Translations under genes and position numbers: made by a program | Shown here: in pieces, positions 25,530 to 34,231 of the stretch | Position numbering within the stretch: the first letter of the stretch is position 1 | Layout: every line of letters starts with the position of its first letter | Source: Sphingomonas sp. | Lineage (GTDB): Bacteria > Pseudomonadota > Alphaproteobacteria > Sphingomonadales > Sphingomonadaceae | Assembly (NCBI GenBank): GCA_019635535.1 | Contig: JAHBZH010000001.1 | Span: 255,001-319,000 of the forward strand | DNA: 64,000 nucleotides | Direction of reading: 5' to 3' | The notes under the pieces: generated by a model | The model's database searches: none | What the model saw: the letters and a program-made list of their open reading frames with translations, nothing else | Told to the model about the DNA's origin: nothing

Positions 25530-26215
25530 CCCTCCATCTCCAGCTCGCGCGAGAGCGCGCCGTGGAAGCCGTCGGCGAAGCGCTGGAGCTTCGCCTCGAT
25601 CCGGTTCACGGTGAAGCTGAAGCGGTTATAGGCGATCACCGCCGGGATGGCGGCGAACAGGCCGAGCGCGGTGGCGAACAAGGCCTCCGCGATGCCCGGC
25701 GCGACCACGGCGAGGCTGGTGCTCTGCTGCCCGGCAATGTCGGCGAAGGCGCGCATGATGCCCCACACCGTGCCGAACAGCCCGACGAAGGGCGCGACCG
25801 AACCGACCGTGGCGAGGATGTTGAGCCGGCCGGCGACCCTGTCGGTCTCCGCCGTCACCGCCGAATGGAGCGCGACGGCGAGCCGGCCGCGCGTGCCTTC
25901 CTTGTCGACGCTGCGCCCCGCCGTCGAGCGGCGCCATTCGGCGACCCCGGCGGCCAGCACCTTGGCGGACGGCAGATCGCCCTTGCCCCGGCTTTCGTAG
26001 AAGCTGTCGATATCCTCGGATTTCCAGAAGTCGCGCTCGAACCGCTCGTTCTCGCGCGCCATGCGGCGCAGCTTCAGCCACTGGCCGACGATGATCGTCC
26101 AGGTCCAGATGCTGGCGAGGACGAGACCCACCATGACCGACTTCACGACGATGTCGGCCTGCATGAACAGGGCGATCGGCGACATCACATCGCCCGTGGC
26201 TCCAATATGCGTCAC
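25526..26215 (-). CDS. tolQ: Tol-Pal motor protein TolQ (ExbB family)
   Basis: A three-helix proton-channel subunit of the Tol motor (about 229 residues). The first helix is VKSVMVGLVLASIWTWTIIV; the MotA/ExbB domain near residues 120-200 has VGSVAPFVGLFGTVWGIMRAF and the final helix ALFATALGLFAAIPAVIAYN. I choose the GTG at 26215, whose GTGA overlaps the ybgC stop by four bases; an ATG at 26185 or the open frame to 26257 are alternatives. Confidence 0.93.
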   Translation of the reverse strand: MTHIGATGDVMSPIALFMQADIVVKSVMVGLVLASIWTWTIIVGQWLKLRRMARENERFERDFWKSEDIDSFYESRGKGDLPSAKVLAAGVAEWRRSTAGRSVDKEGTRGRLAVALHSAVTAETDRVAGRLNILATVGSVAPFVGLFGTVWGIMRAFADIAGQQSTSLAVVAPGIAEALFATALGLFAAIPAVIAYNRFSFTVNRIEAKLQRFADGFHGALSRELEMEG

Positions 26216-26706
26216 TTCGCTCCTTCCTCTTTCAGCCGCTCGAAACGATCGAGCCACTCGCGCGGCTGGCGCTGCGGTCGGCCGTCCGGCGCGATGAACG
26301 CCGCCGTGACCGTCGCGTCGGCGAGGATTTCCCGCCCGCGCATGACTCGTTGATGAATGACGCTGGAGGCGGCGCGCACCTCGACGAGTTCGCTCAGGAT
26401 CCGAAGATCGTCGTCGAGCTTCGCCGGCGCGCGATACTTGATCCGTACCTCCGCGACGACATAGACGCCGCCGCCAGATTCCAGCGTCGCGCGCTGATCG
26501 ATGCCCAGGGCGCGCAGCATGTCGGAGCGGGCACGCTCCATATATTTCAGATAGTTGGCATAATAGACGATGCCGGCCGTATCGGTATCCTCGAAATAGA
26601 CGCGCAGGGCGAAATGGTGGACGCCGTCCACCCAGCCGCCTTCATAGGGCCGGTCGATCTCTCTGCTCACGCGAGCGGCTGTATCGGCGGGCGACTCCGC
26701 GGCCAA
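26212..26706 (-). CDS. ybgC: Tol-Pal-associated acyl-CoA thioesterase
   Basis: A 164-residue hotdog thioesterase of the YbgC type, first gene of the classical tol-pal cluster. The catalytic Asp lies in VYFEDTDTAGIVYYANYLKY, diagnostic of this family, followed by ERARSDMLRALGI. Members act on acyl-CoA or acyl-ACP and have been linked to phospholipid metabolism. It is coupled to tolQ. Confidence 0.94.
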   Translation of the reverse strand: MAAESPADTAARVSREIDRPYEGGWVDGVHHFALRVYFEDTDTAGIVYYANYLKYMERARSDMLRALGIDQRATLESGGGVYVVAEVRIKYRAPAKLDDDLRILSELVEVRAASSVIHQRVMRGREILADATVTAAFIAPDGRPQRQPREWLDRFERLKEEGAK

Positions 26707-26752
26707 GCCCCACTCGGAAGCGAGAGACGAAGCGAGCCGAAAGCGCGGCGGG

Positions 26753-27895
26753 TTAACGCGCCAGCAAAGCCGCGCCCTGCGCCTCCACGATCCGGATGAG
26801 ATCGCCCTGCGCGACGCTCATGTCGATCAGGTGCGTTCCCCAGCCGGGCACGCGCTGACCCATCATGTAGACATCGCCGGGAATCCGGTCGGTACGCGCG
26901 TCGGTCCGATCCGCATGGACGGTGAGCGCGAGCCAGCCCGCCTGTCCGTCATGCGCGCAGGCGCCGGAGACCAGCCCCTCGGTGCGCAGGAAGGGCGCGG
27001 CGGGCGGCCCGGCCGAAGACCATGTGATCCGCGGCGCCCCATCCTGCGGCGGCGCAGCGGCGAACCAGATGGAATCGAGCGCGCCGTCGCCGCCGGCGAG
27101 GCGCGAAGGATCGGTGCAGGCCGCCGTCATGCCCGGCCGCATCGCCCGGCCCAGGAACGAGCCGCGCGGCGGCGGACTGTCGGCGCGGAAGCTCATATAG
27201 GAGATGACGCAGCCGGTCTGGCCGGGCCGCTCGCACAGCGGCGTCGATCGGAACGTGCCGCCGACGACCTGCCCTTCCGGCACCTCCACCGCCCAGCCGA
27301 GCAGCAATGCGGAAACCATCCGTTCCGCCTCCGGACGCCCCTCGATCTCCTGCGCCAGCAGGGTCGTCAGGTGGATCGCGCCCTGGCTGTGGCCGATCAG
27401 CACGAACGGGCGGCCCTGATTGTGGTGCTCCAGATAATAGCGCCAGGCGTCGCGCACGTCGCCATAGGCCCGCGCCATGACCGGCAGCACGTCCTGCCCC
27501 CTCAGCACCGCGGCGATGCTGGCCAGCGTGCCCTGGCGATAGATGGGCGCGAACGGGCGGCAGATGCCGGCGAAGCGCCCAAGCTGGACGGAGGCCGTGC
27601 CCTGCTCCTCCGGGCCGGCGTTCATGTCGCTGTTGAGCCCGGGATCGCGCGAGACGGTGGGATAGACGTAGAAGCAGTCGATCGGCGGATCGGCGGCGGG
27701 GCGCGCGGGCACGACCGGGCCATAGCCTGCCGGCGTCAGGTCGGCGGTCGGCAGCGGCATGGCGCAGGCGTCCGGCCGCCCCGGCAGGCACAGCCAGCTC
27801 GCCGCTTCGGCATAATCGACGGGCGCCGCCGCGTCCTGCGCCAGCGCGGGCGTGGCGGTGAAACCGAGCGCCAGAGCGGCAAGCATAGCCTTCAT
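26753..27895 (-). CDS. Exported DUF3089 alpha/beta-hydrolase
   Basis: A 380-residue serine hydrolase-like protein with signal peptide (LAALALGFTATPALAQ). DUF3089 features are DYAEAASWLCLPGRPDAC, DCFYVYPTV near residue 75 and the nucleophile elbow GHSQG at about 169-173. Substrate unknown; lipase- or esterase-like. Several ATGs occur; 27895 (MKAMLAALAL) has AGGAG at good spacing, while the ATG at 27910 overlaps the ruvB stop. It sits between ruvB and ybgC, which are otherwise neighbours. Confidence 0.85.
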   Translation of the reverse strand: MKAMLAALALGFTATPALAQDAAAPVDYAEAASWLCLPGRPDACAMPLPTADLTPAGYGPVVPARPAADPPIDCFYVYPTVSRDPGLNSDMNAGPEEQGTASVQLGRFAGICRPFAPIYRQGTLASIAAVLRGQDVLPVMARAYGDVRDAWRYYLEHHNQGRPFVLIGHSQGAIHLTTLLAQEIEGRPEAERMVSALLLGWAVEVPEGQVVGGTFRSTPLCERPGQTGCVISYMSFRADSPPPRGSFLGRAMRPGMTAACTDPSRLAGGDGALDSIWFAAAPPQDGAPRITWSSAGPPAAPFLRTEGLVSGACAHDGQAGWLALTVHADRTDARTDRIPGDVYMMGQRVPGWGTHLIDMSVAQGDLIRIVEAQGAALLAR

Positions 27896-27906
27896 CGTCA
27901 TGCTCC

Positions 27907-28944
27907 TCATTTCCCGTCGAACAGGCCGGACTGCCCGCCCGTGGGCTGCGGCAGGCCGAGATGGGTCCAGCCCGGACCGTTCAGGCAGCGCCCGCGCGCG
28001 GTGCGGGCGATCAGGCCCAACTGGATCAGATAGGGCTCGATCACTTCCTCGATCGTGTCGCGCGGCTCGGAGAGACCGGCCGCCAGCGTCTCCACGCCGA
28101 CCGGGCCGCCGCGATAGATGTCGGCGATCATGGTGAGATAGCGCCGGTCCATCGCGTCGAGGCCGAGATGATCGACCTCCATCCGGTTGAGCGCCGCATC
28201 GGCGACCTTCGCGTCCACCTCGGCGGCGCCGTCGGCCTGGGCGAAATCCCTGACCCGGCGCAGCAGCCGCCCGGCGATGCGCGGCGTCCCGCGCGAGCGG
28301 CGCGCCACTTCCTTCGCGCCATCCTCGGTAAGCGCCAGACCGAGCAGCCGCGCCGCGCGGCGCACGACCTGCTCCAGCTCGTCCACCGAATAGAATTGCA
28401 GCCGCACCGGGATGCCGAAGCGGTCGCGCAGCGGCGTGGTGATGAGGCCCTGCCGCGTCGTCGCGCCGACCAGGGTGAATTTCGGCAGGTCGATCCGCAC
28501 CGAGCGCGCCGACGGCCCCTCGCCGATCATCAGATCGAGCACCCGGTCCTCCATCGCCGGATAGAGGATCTCCTCCACCGCCGGCTGGAGCCGGTGAATC
28601 TCGTCGATGAACAGCACGTCGCCATCCTCGAGATTGGTGAGCAGGGCGGCGAGATCGCCCGACTTGGCGATCACCGGCCCGGACGTAGCGCGGAAACCCA
28701 CCCCCAGCTCGCGCGCGACGATCTGCGCCAGCGTCGTCTTGCCCAGCCCCGGCGGCCCGAAGAACAGCACATGATCCAGCGCGTCGCCCCGCCCCTTGGC
28801 GGCCGCGATGAACACCCGCAGATTCTCCCGCGCCGCCTTCTGCCCGACGAACTCGTCGAGCGTCTTGGGACGCAAGGCGGCGTCGAGGTCTTCGGGCCGG
28901 CGCTCCGGCGTGGTGAGGCGGTCGGGATCGGTCAATGCTGACAT
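27907..28944 (-). CDS. ruvB: Holliday junction branch migration helicase RuvB
   Basis: The AAA+ motor of the RuvABC resolvasome. The protein of about 345 residues has Walker [14 protein letters not shown], Walker [10 protein letters not shown], sensor 1 GATTRQGLI and the C-terminal winged helix. I start at MSALTDPD (28944); the frame reaches 28965. Its first 13 bases overlap the small 51-residue gene that links it to ruvA. Confidence 0.96.
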   Translation of the reverse strand: MSALTDPDRLTTPERRPEDLDAALRPKTLDEFVGQKAARENLRVFIAAAKGRGDALDHVLFFGPPGLGKTTLAQIVARELGVGFRATSGPVIAKSGDLAALLTNLEDGDVLFIDEIHRLQPAVEEILYPAMEDRVLDLMIGEGPSARSVRIDLPKFTLVGATTRQGLITTPLRDRFGIPVRLQFYSVDELEQVVRRAARLLGLALTEDGAKEVARRSRGTPRIAGRLLRRVRDFAQADGAAEVDAKVADAALNRMEVDHLGLDAMDRRYLTMIADIYRGGPVGVETLAAGLSEPRDTIEEVIEPYLIQLGLIARTARGRCLNGPGWTHLGLPQPTGGQSGLFDGK

Positions 28945-29087
28945 GCCCCGCTCTGGTAATCCCACGCGCCGCCGGAATCGAGACAGCGATCAACTGCGAA
29001 CCAGCGCTGCGCCTGAACGAACAGAAGCGCGCCCGCAATCAGGACACCTAGCGGGATTCCCCAGCGTAGAAAGCGCCGGCCGTTCAC
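28932..29087 (-). CDS. 51-residue membrane-anchored protein between ruvA and ruvB
   Basis: A small gene recognised by reading the ruvA-ruvB gap. It starts with GTG overlapping the ruvA stop by four bases (GTGA) and ends 13 bases inside ruvB. The protein has a basic start (NGRRFLRWG), one helix ([16 protein letters not shown]) and a conserved-looking tail [19 protein letters not shown] with two Cys that should lie outside the cytoplasm. That Cys-x-n-Cys tail with GGxW is familiar from small sphingomonad proteins, but no function is known to me. Confidence 0.65.
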   Translation of the reverse strand: MNGRRFLRWGIPLGVLIAGALLFVQAQRWFAVDRCLDSGGAWDYQSGACQH

Positions 29088-29683
29088 CGTGCTGCCTTTT
29101 TGAGCGCGATGCGGACCAGTGCGTCGAGCGTTGCATCCGGCCCCAACTCCGTTTCCGCCTTGGCCACGGCGGCGGCGGCTTCGGCGGGGCGGAAGCCCAG
29201 ATTGGCGAGGGCGGAGGCGGCATCTTGCGCCTTGCTGCCGGCCGGAGCGGAAACGGCCGCGCCGCCCGGGCCGAGCGCGATGCCGCCCGCCTTGTCCTTC
29301 AGCTCGTTGACGATGCGCTGGGCGAGCTTGGGGCCGACGCCCTGGGCGCGGGCGATCATCGCGTGGTCGCCCGACGCCACCGCGCGGTGGACCTCGTCAT
29401 GGGAGAGCGCGGAAAGGATGGCGAGCGCGACCCGCGCGCCGACGCCCTGCACGGAGATGAGCAGCCGGAACCAGTCCCGCTCCGCCGCGCTCGAAAAGCC
29501 GACCAGCCGCAGGAAATCCTCGCCGACGAGCATTTCGGTGTGCAGCACCACCTCGTCCCCGATCGCGCCGAGCGCGGAGAGGGTGCGCGAGGAGGCCGAG
29601 ACGAGATAGCCGACGCCGCCCACGTCGATCACCGCGTGATCCGCGCCGAACCCGTCCAGAAGCCCCCTCAGTTTGGCGATCAT
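29084..29683 (-). CDS. ruvA: Holliday junction DNA-binding protein RuvA
   Basis: RuvA tetramers hold the four-way junction for RuvB. The 199 residues show the OB-fold start ([13 protein letters not shown]), the two helix-hairpin-helix motifs ([13 protein letters not shown] and [13 protein letters not shown]), an acidic pin region, and the C-terminal RuvB-binding domain ([16 protein letters not shown]). I start at 29683; the longer open frame runs into the intergenic repeat. Confidence 0.95.
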   Translation of the reverse strand: MIAKLRGLLDGFGADHAVIDVGGVGYLVSASSRTLSALGAIGDEVVLHTEMLVGEDFLRLVGFSSAAERDWFRLLISVQGVGARVALAILSALSHDEVHRAVASGDHAMIARAQGVGPKLAQRIVNELKDKAGGIALGPGGAAVSAPAGSKAQDAASALANLGFRPAEAAAAVAKAETELGPDATLDALVRIALKKAAR

Positions 29684-29707
29684 GACCGGTTGGTAGCCGT
29701 TCCTTCC

Positions 29708-29782
29708 CGTCATTGCGAGCGCAGCGAAGCAATCCAGTCCTGTGCTGGATTGCCGCGTCGCTACGCTCCTCGCAATGACGGA
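29708..29782. repeat. 75-bp dispersed inverted repeat between ruvC and ruvA
   Basis: The ends CCGTCATTGCGAG (29708-29720) and CTCGCAATGACGG (29770-29782) are perfect inverted copies. The inner arms AGCAATCCAG and CTGGATTGC continue the pairing with a small indel around the loop TCCTGTG. Its form and GTCATTGCGAG ends match the palindromic repeats scattered through many alphaproteobacterial genomes. Confidence 0.75.
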
Positions 29783-29792
29783 TCGCGCGCTG

Positions 29793-30281
29793 TCATCCCA
29801 ACCTGCGCGCGCTCGCGAGATGATGCGCATGGGTGATCGCCACCGCCAGCGCGTCGGCCGCGTCGGCGCCGGCGATCTTCGCGGCGGGCAGCAGCCGCTG
29901 GACCATCGCGTGGACCTGCGCCTTCTCCGCGCCGCCGGTGCCGACCACCGCCTTCTTGACCAGCCGCGCGGCATATTCGGCGACCGGCAGCCCGCGCCGG
30001 GCGGCGGCGAACAGGACGACGCCGCGCGCCTGCCCCAGCTTCAGCGTCGATTGCGGATTCTCGTTGAGGAAGATCTCCTCGGCCGCCGCCTCGCCGGGCC
30101 GATGCGCGTCGATGACTTCGCCCAGCGCCGCCTCCAGCGTCACCAGCCGTTCGGCCAGCGGCGCCTTCGCGTCGGTCCGCACCTGCCCGTTGGCGATATG
30201 CGACAGCCGGTTCCCCTCGGCCGCGATCACCCCCCAGCCGGTGCAGGCCAGGCCGGGATCGAGGCCGATGATGATCAACAC
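29793..30281 (-). CDS. ruvC: Holliday junction resolvase RuvC
   Basis: The junction endonuclease of RuvABC. The 162 residues carry the RNase H-fold acidic residues in [15 protein letters not shown] (Asp), [12 protein letters not shown] (Glu) and [13 protein letters not shown] (Asp pair). Length is normal. The DUF559 gene upstream overlaps its start by seven bases, and a palindromic repeat lies between its stop and ruvA. Confidence 0.95.
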   Translation of the reverse strand: MLIIIGLDPGLACTGWGVIAAEGNRLSHIANGQVRTDAKAPLAERLVTLEAALGEVIDAHRPGEAAAEEIFLNENPQSTLKLGQARGVVLFAAARRGLPVAEYAARLVKKAVVGTGGAEKAQVHAMVQRLLPAAKIAGADAADALAVAITHAHHLASARRLG

Positions 30282-30691
30282 GATTCAAGCCCCTCCCCTT
30301 CAGGGGAGGGGGAAGGGGTGGGGGCGGCGGACGAACCGCGCCAGCGATCGGGAAGCAGTTCAAGCATCCGTAGAATTTCGGTCAGCACGCCATGCATATT
30401 GGCCATGACATCGTCGTTGGTGAAGCGGATTGTCGTGAAACCCCGTTCCATCAGGAGCCGATCGCGTTCCGTATCTTCTTCGCACGCATGCGTTTCGCCA
30501 TCGACCTCGACGATCAGCGCCCTGGCCGGGCAGAAAAAGTCGGCGATGAACGGTGGAATCGCGGCCTGACGGCGAAACTTGAATCCGCCCAGCTGCGAAT
30601 TAGAGAGGTGGCGCCAAAGGCGCTTTTCAGGCTCCGTGGGCTCGCGGCGCATCCGGCGTGCTCTTTCGCGAAGGTCGCGCCCTGATCGCAC
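30275..30691 (-). CDS. DUF559 (Vsr-like) endonuclease-domain protein
   Basis: A 138-residue protein of the DUF559 family, related to very-short-patch-repair endonucleases. Family marks are [37 protein letters not shown] and [11 protein letters not shown] (catalytic Asp/Glu region), then [18 protein letters not shown]. The biological role is unsettled. Its last codons ([15 protein letters not shown]) read through a GC-rich hairpin repeat, and an inverted copy of the repeat lies seven bases before its start, so the gene is bracketed like a cassette. It interrupts the usual yebC-ruvC pair. Confidence 0.88.
   Translation of the reverse strand: MRSGRDLRERARRMRREPTEPEKRLWRHLSNSQLGGFKFRRQAAIPPFIADFFCPARALIVEVDGETHACEEDTERDRLLMERGFTTIRFTNDDVMANMHGVLTEILRMLELLPDRWRGSSAAPTPSPSPEGEGLESC
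30288..30323. repeat. GC-rich hairpin repeat, left of the DUF559 gene
   Basis: CCCCTCCCCT-TC-AGGGGAGGGG forms a 10-bp stem, followed by AAGGGGTGGGG. It is an inverted copy of the element at 30698-30734 and encodes the C-terminus of the DUF559 protein. Confidence 0.75.
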
Positions 30692-30697
30692 GCCTGC

Positions 30698-30734
30698 CCC
30701 ACCCCTCTATCCCCTCCCCTGAAGGGGAGGGGCT
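30698..30734. repeat. GC-rich hairpin repeat, right of the DUF559 gene
   Basis: CCCACCCCTCTAT followed by CCCCTCCCCT-GA-AGGGGAGGGG; its reverse complement matches the left copy apart from a short stretch next to the CCCACCCC end. It separates the DUF559 gene from yebC and may end the yebC message. Confidence 0.75.
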
Positions 30735-30739
30735 GTACT

Positions 30740-31483
30740 TCAGCCCAGCTTTTCCAGCACCGCGTCCGGCACTTCGTAATTGCCCCAGACGGTCTGCACG
30801 TCGTCATCGTCCTCGAGTGTATCGACCAGCTTCAGGAGCAACGCCGCATCGCTCTCGCCGACTTCGACCGGGGTCTGCGGGCGCCAGGCGAGCTTGACGT
30901 TCTCCGCCTCGCCGAGCGCGGCTTCGAGCGCCCCGGCGACAGTGTGGAGATCGTCGATCGAAGTCCAGATTTCGTGGCCGTCCTCGCTCGATTCCACATC
31001 GTCGGCGCCGGCCTCGATCGCGGCTTCGAACACCTTTTCCGCATCGCCGGCGGCGGCGCCATATTCGATCAGGCCGACGCGCGAAAAGGCGTGCGTCACC
31101 GATCCCGACGCGCCCAGATTGCCGCCATTCTTGGAGAAAGCGGTGCGCACATTGGTCGCGGTGCGGTTGCGATTGTCGGTCAGCGCCTCGACGACCAGGG
31201 ACACGCCGCCCGGGCCGAAGCCCTCATAGCGGATTTCCTCGTAATTCTCCGCATCGCCCTTCGACGCCTTGTCGATCGAGCGCTGGATATTGTCCTTGGG
31301 CATGGACTGCGCCTTGGCGGCGTTGACGGCGGCGCGCAGGCGCGGGTTCATGTCCGGATCGGGCAGGCCCATCTTCGCCGCCACGGTGATTTCGCGGCTC
31401 AATTTGGAGAACATGCCCGACCGCTTTTTGTCCTGCGCGCCCTTGCGGTGCATGATGTTCTTGAATTTGGAATGGCCGGCCAT
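30740..31483 (-). CDS. YebC/PmpR-family protein
   Basis: A 247-residue member of the YebC family ([53 protein letters not shown]). Members have been described as transcriptional regulators and as factors that relieve ribosome stalling. Its place ahead of ruvCAB is the ancestral arrangement. It follows gapR by 11 bases on the same strand. Confidence 0.95.
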   Translation of the reverse strand: MAGHSKFKNIMHRKGAQDKKRSGMFSKLSREITVAAKMGLPDPDMNPRLRAAVNAAKAQSMPKDNIQRSIDKASKGDAENYEEIRYEGFGPGGVSLVVEALTDNRNRTATNVRTAFSKNGGNLGASGSVTHAFSRVGLIEYGAAAGDAEKVFEAAIEAGADDVESSEDGHEIWTSIDDLHTVAGALEAALGEAENVKLAWRPQTPVEVGESDAALLLKLVDTLEDDDDVQTVWGNYEVPDAVLEKLG

Positions 31484-31494
31484 CTGTCCCTCCT

Positions 31495-31749
31495 TCAGGC
31501 GAGGCCGAGAGCGGCTTTGTAGGTGTCCAGGATCGCTTCCATCTCCTGGCGGTCGTGCGTTTCCATTTTCCGCAGCCGCACGATCTGGCGCATGATCTTC
31601 GCGTCGTAGCCGCGCGCCTTGGCTTCGGCATAGACGTCCTTCACGTCGTCGGCGATCGCCTTCTTCTCTTCCTCGAGCCGCTCGATCCGCTCGATCAGCA
31701 GCCTCAGTTCGTCCGCCGCAATGCTGCCTTCCGCCAATTCACGCTCCAT
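31495..31749 (-). CDS. GapR-family (DUF2312) chromosome-structuring protein
   Basis: An 84-residue coiled-coil protein of the GapR/DUF2312 family ([40 protein letters not shown]). In Caulobacter GapR clamps overtwisted DNA and helps replication. The Lys-rich AT-hook-like residues [13 protein letters not shown] are retained. The in-frame start 31749 is at family length. A well-spaced promoter lies 20-50 bases upstream. Confidence 0.9.
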   Translation of the reverse strand: MERELAEGSIAADELRLLIERIERLEEEKKAIADDVKDVYAEAKARGYDAKIMRQIVRLRKMETHDRQEMEAILDTYKAALGLA

Positions 31750-31769
31750 CGATTCCGGTTGAGGGGGAG

Positions 31770-31798
31770 CCTGTAGGATGTGCCGGCGATACGCTCAA
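31770..31798 (-). promoter_or_regulatory. Promoter of the gapR-like gene
   Basis: Minus-strand TTGAGC (31793-31798) and TACAGG (31770-31775), spacing 17 bases; the -10 lies 20 bases from the start codon. Confidence 0.45.
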
Positions 31799-31839
31799 GC
31801 ACCTTGCGCTGTCACAATGACCGTCTAGACATGCCACCG

Positions 31840-33300
31840 ATGTCATCGCCCCAGCTCCTCCCGCGCAATCGCAAGGTGCGCATCCTCGCCACGCTCGGTC
31901 CGGCCAGCGACGATCCCGCGACGATCCGCCGCCTCGCCGAAGCCGGCGCGGACGCCTTCCGCATCAATATGAGCCATGGCGGGCACGAGGATCATGCCCG
32001 GCGGATCGCCGCGGTGCGCGCGCTGGAGGGCGCGCTGGGCCGGCCGACCACGATCCTCGCCGACCTGCAGGGCCCCAAGCTGCGCGTCGGACGCTTCAAG
32101 GACGATCGCGCGACGCTCCTGCCCGGCCAGGCCTTCACCTTCGATCGGAAGAAGGCGCTTGGGGACGCGACCCGCGTCGCTCTGCCCCATCCGGAAATCT
32201 TCGTCGCCGTCGAGCCGGGATCGCGGCTGCTGGTCGATGACGGCCGCCTGGTCTTCCGCGTCATGGCCTGCGATGCCGACACGATCGCCTGCGAGGTCGA
32301 GGTCGGCGGGATCATTTCCAACAACAAAGGCCTGAACGTCCCCGACGTGGTGCTGCCGCTCGCTGCTCTCACCGAAAAGGACCGGACCGATCTCGTCTTC
32401 GCGCTGGAGCAGGGCGTCGACTGGATCGCGCTCTCCTTCGTGCAGCGGCCCGAGGACGTGGCCGAAGCGCGCCGGCTGATCGGCGGCAAGGCGGCGTTGC
32501 TCGCCAAGATCGAGAAGCCGGCCGCGATCGACCGGCTGGACGACATCCTGGAGCTGGCCGACGCGGTGATGGTCGCGCGCGGCGATCTCGGCGTCGAATC
32601 GCCGCCCGAGGACGTGCCCCCGCTGCAGAAGCGCATCGTCGAGGCGGCGCGGCGGCTGGGCCGGCCGGTCGTTGTGGCGACCCAGATGCTCGAATCGATG
32701 ATCGTCTCGCCCTCGCCGACCCGCGCCGAAGTCTCCGACGTCGCCACCGCCGTCTATGACGGGGCCGACGCGATCATGCTCTCGGCGGAAAGCGCCTCTG
32801 GGCAGTATCCGCTCGAAGCCGTCGCCATGATGGACCGGATCGCGGCCAGCGCCGAGGCCGATCCCACCCACCATGCCCGCGTCCATTTCACCGAGACGCT
32901 GCCCGACGCCACCACCAACGACGCGATCGCCCGCTCGGCGGCGGACATGGTGCGGACCGTCGGCGCCTCGGCAATCGTCTGCTTCACCAGTTCGGGTTCG
33001 ACCGCCCGGCGGGTGGCGCGCGAGCGGCCGATCGTTCCCCTGCTGGTGCTGACGCCCTCGCTCAAGACGGCGCGGCGAACGGGCCTGCTCTGGGGCAGCC
33101 ACGCGGTGCGCACCCGCGACGTGCACAGCTTCGAGGAGATGGTCGGCAAATCGAAGCGCATGGCGCTGCGCCACGGCCTCGCCGCCGCCGGCGAGAGGAT
33201 CATCGTCACCGCCGGCGTGCCCTTCGGCGTGCCGGGATCGACCAACGTGGTCCATGTCGCCCGCCTGATCGGCGACGAGCTGGACCGGCACGCCGGCTAG
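31840..33300 (+). CDS. pyk: Pyruvate kinase
   Basis: The last ATP-forming step of glycolysis: PEP + ADP to pyruvate. About 486 residues with the start RKVRILATLGPAS, the metal/active-site signature LLAKIEKPAAIDRL and MVARGDLGVE, and the allosteric C-domain. ATGs at 31831 and 31840 are both possible; 31840 is favoured because a TTGCGC / TAGACA pair (16-base spacer) would place transcription right at it. It is divergent from the gapR gene and convergent with the HAD gene. Confidence 0.95.
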   Translation: MSSPQLLPRNRKVRILATLGPASDDPATIRRLAEAGADAFRINMSHGGHEDHARRIAAVRALEGALGRPTTILADLQGPKLRVGRFKDDRATLLPGQAFTFDRKKALGDATRVALPHPEIFVAVEPGSRLLVDDGRLVFRVMACDADTIACEVEVGGIISNNKGLNVPDVVLPLAALTEKDRTDLVFALEQGVDWIALSFVQRPEDVAEARRLIGGKAALLAKIEKPAAIDRLDDILELADAVMVARGDLGVESPPEDVPPLQKRIVEAARRLGRPVVVATQMLESMIVSPSPTRAEVSDVATAVYDGADAIMLSAESASGQYPLEAVAMMDRIAASAEADPTHHARVHFTETLPDATTNDAIARSAADMVRTVGASAIVCFTSSGSTARRVARERPIVPLLVLTPSLKTARRTGLLWGSHAVRTRDVHSFEEMVGKSKRMALRHGLAAAGERIIVTAGVPFGVPGSTNVVHVARLIGDELDRHAG

Positions 33301-33905
33301 AGCAACCCTGCCGCCACAAGCCGGGCGCGCAGGTTGCCGGCATCGATGAACAGGTGCGCCTGCATCCCCACCGCTTCGGCGCCGGCGACGTTGATCGCGC
33401 GGTCGTCGATGAACAGGGCTTCGGCGGGGCGCAACCGGAAGCGGTCGAGCGCGCGGTAGTAGATCGCGGGATCGGGCTTCAGCAGCCTCTCCTCGCCCGA
33501 CACCACGATGTCGCGAAACCGATCGAAGAAAGCCGCTTCCCGCGTCCGGAAGGGCGGCCAGAAATCGGCGGAGAAGTTGGTGATGCCGAACAGCGGCACG
33601 CCCCGGGCATCCAGCTCCGCCACGATCTCGTGCACACCGGGCATCGGTCCGCTGATCGTCTCGCCGAAGCGATCGCTCCAGGCGGCGATCAGATGGGCAT
33701 ATTGGGGGAAGGTCTCGTTGAGCTCGGCCGCCGCTTCGGCATAGGGCCGGCCGCCGTCGAGCGTCTCGTGCCAGGCGTAGAGATCGGTGTCGGCGATAAA
33801 CCGCAGGCGCGCCGCATCGTCCGCGATCTGCGTGACGAGAAAGGAATCGGGATCCCAGCCGTAGAGGACGTTGCCGACGTCGAAGACGACGGCGGTGACA
33901 GGCAC
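33297..33905 (-). CDS. HAD-superfamily phosphatase (YihX-like)
   Basis: A 202-residue HAD hydrolase. Motif I is VVFDVGNVLYGW: the nucleophile Asp is present and the +2 position is Gly, as in the YihX/DxGN subgroup of sugar-phosphate phosphatases. Motif II is FGITNFS, motif III the Lys of LLKPDPAIY and motif IV FIDDRAINVAGA. The N-terminal helical cap fits HAD-IA. Substrate unknown. It converges with pyk, overlapping by four bases. Confidence 0.87.
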   Translation of the reverse strand: MPVTAVVFDVGNVLYGWDPDSFLVTQIADDAARLRFIADTDLYAWHETLDGGRPYAEAAAELNETFPQYAHLIAAWSDRFGETISGPMPGVHEIVAELDARGVPLFGITNFSADFWPPFRTREAAFFDRFRDIVVSGEERLLKPDPAIYYRALDRFRLRPAEALFIDDRAINVAGAEAVGMQAHLFIDAGNLRARLVAAGLL

Positions 33906-33913
33906 CTAGGGGG

Positions 33914-34039
33914 TCAGCCCTGGCGCGCCTTGAAGCGGCGGTTCGTCTTGTTGATGACGTAGGTGCGGCCCCGGCGGCGGATCACGCGGCAGTCGCGATG
34001 GCGCGACTTCAAGGACTTCAGAGAGTTGCGGATCTTCAT
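33914..34039 (-). CDS. rpmJ: Ribosomal protein bL36 (Cys-poor B type)
   Basis: A 41-residue large-subunit protein: [19 protein letters not shown] then [20 protein letters not shown]. Only one Cys (residue 17) remains, so it is the zinc-free B form (YkgO type) with the extended N-terminus, rather than the 37-residue CxxC form. The open frame extends to 34159 but the family start is at 34039. Confidence 0.93.
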   Translation of the reverse strand: MKIRNSLKSLKSRHRDCRVIRRRGRTYVINKTNRRFKARQG

Positions 34040-34160
34040 GGCTGGGAACGCCTGCCTGTCTCTAACGATGCTGTTGTGCGGAAAAAAACGAGGCGTCCAC
34101 CTAGTCGCCGGGCGTGCCCAAGTCAAGCGGCGCGCCAGGGCGGCGAAACCGTGCGACAAT

Positions 34161-34218
34161 GGAGAATAATCTTTCCTAACGATAAAACCGTCTCTATCGG
34201 ATTGGAAGATTATTCCAA
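34161..34218. promoter_or_regulatory. Candidate Lrp operator: two inverted AATAATCTT sites
   Basis: Site 1 GGAGAATAATCTTTCC (34161-34176) and site 2 TTGGAAGATTATTCCAA (34202-34218) share AATAATCTT in opposite orientation, and site 2 is itself an inverted repeat (TTGGAA-N5-TTCCAA). They lie in the AT-rich region just ahead of the Lrp/AsnC gene. Confidence 0.5.
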
Positions 34219-34231
34219 CAGGGAATCATGC

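Noticed and set aside
26753..29038. A single 761-codon protein covering the DUF3089 gene and ruvB
   Set aside because: The upstream two-fifths is an out-of-frame shadow of ruvB; only the part from 27895 has a signal peptide and family motifs.
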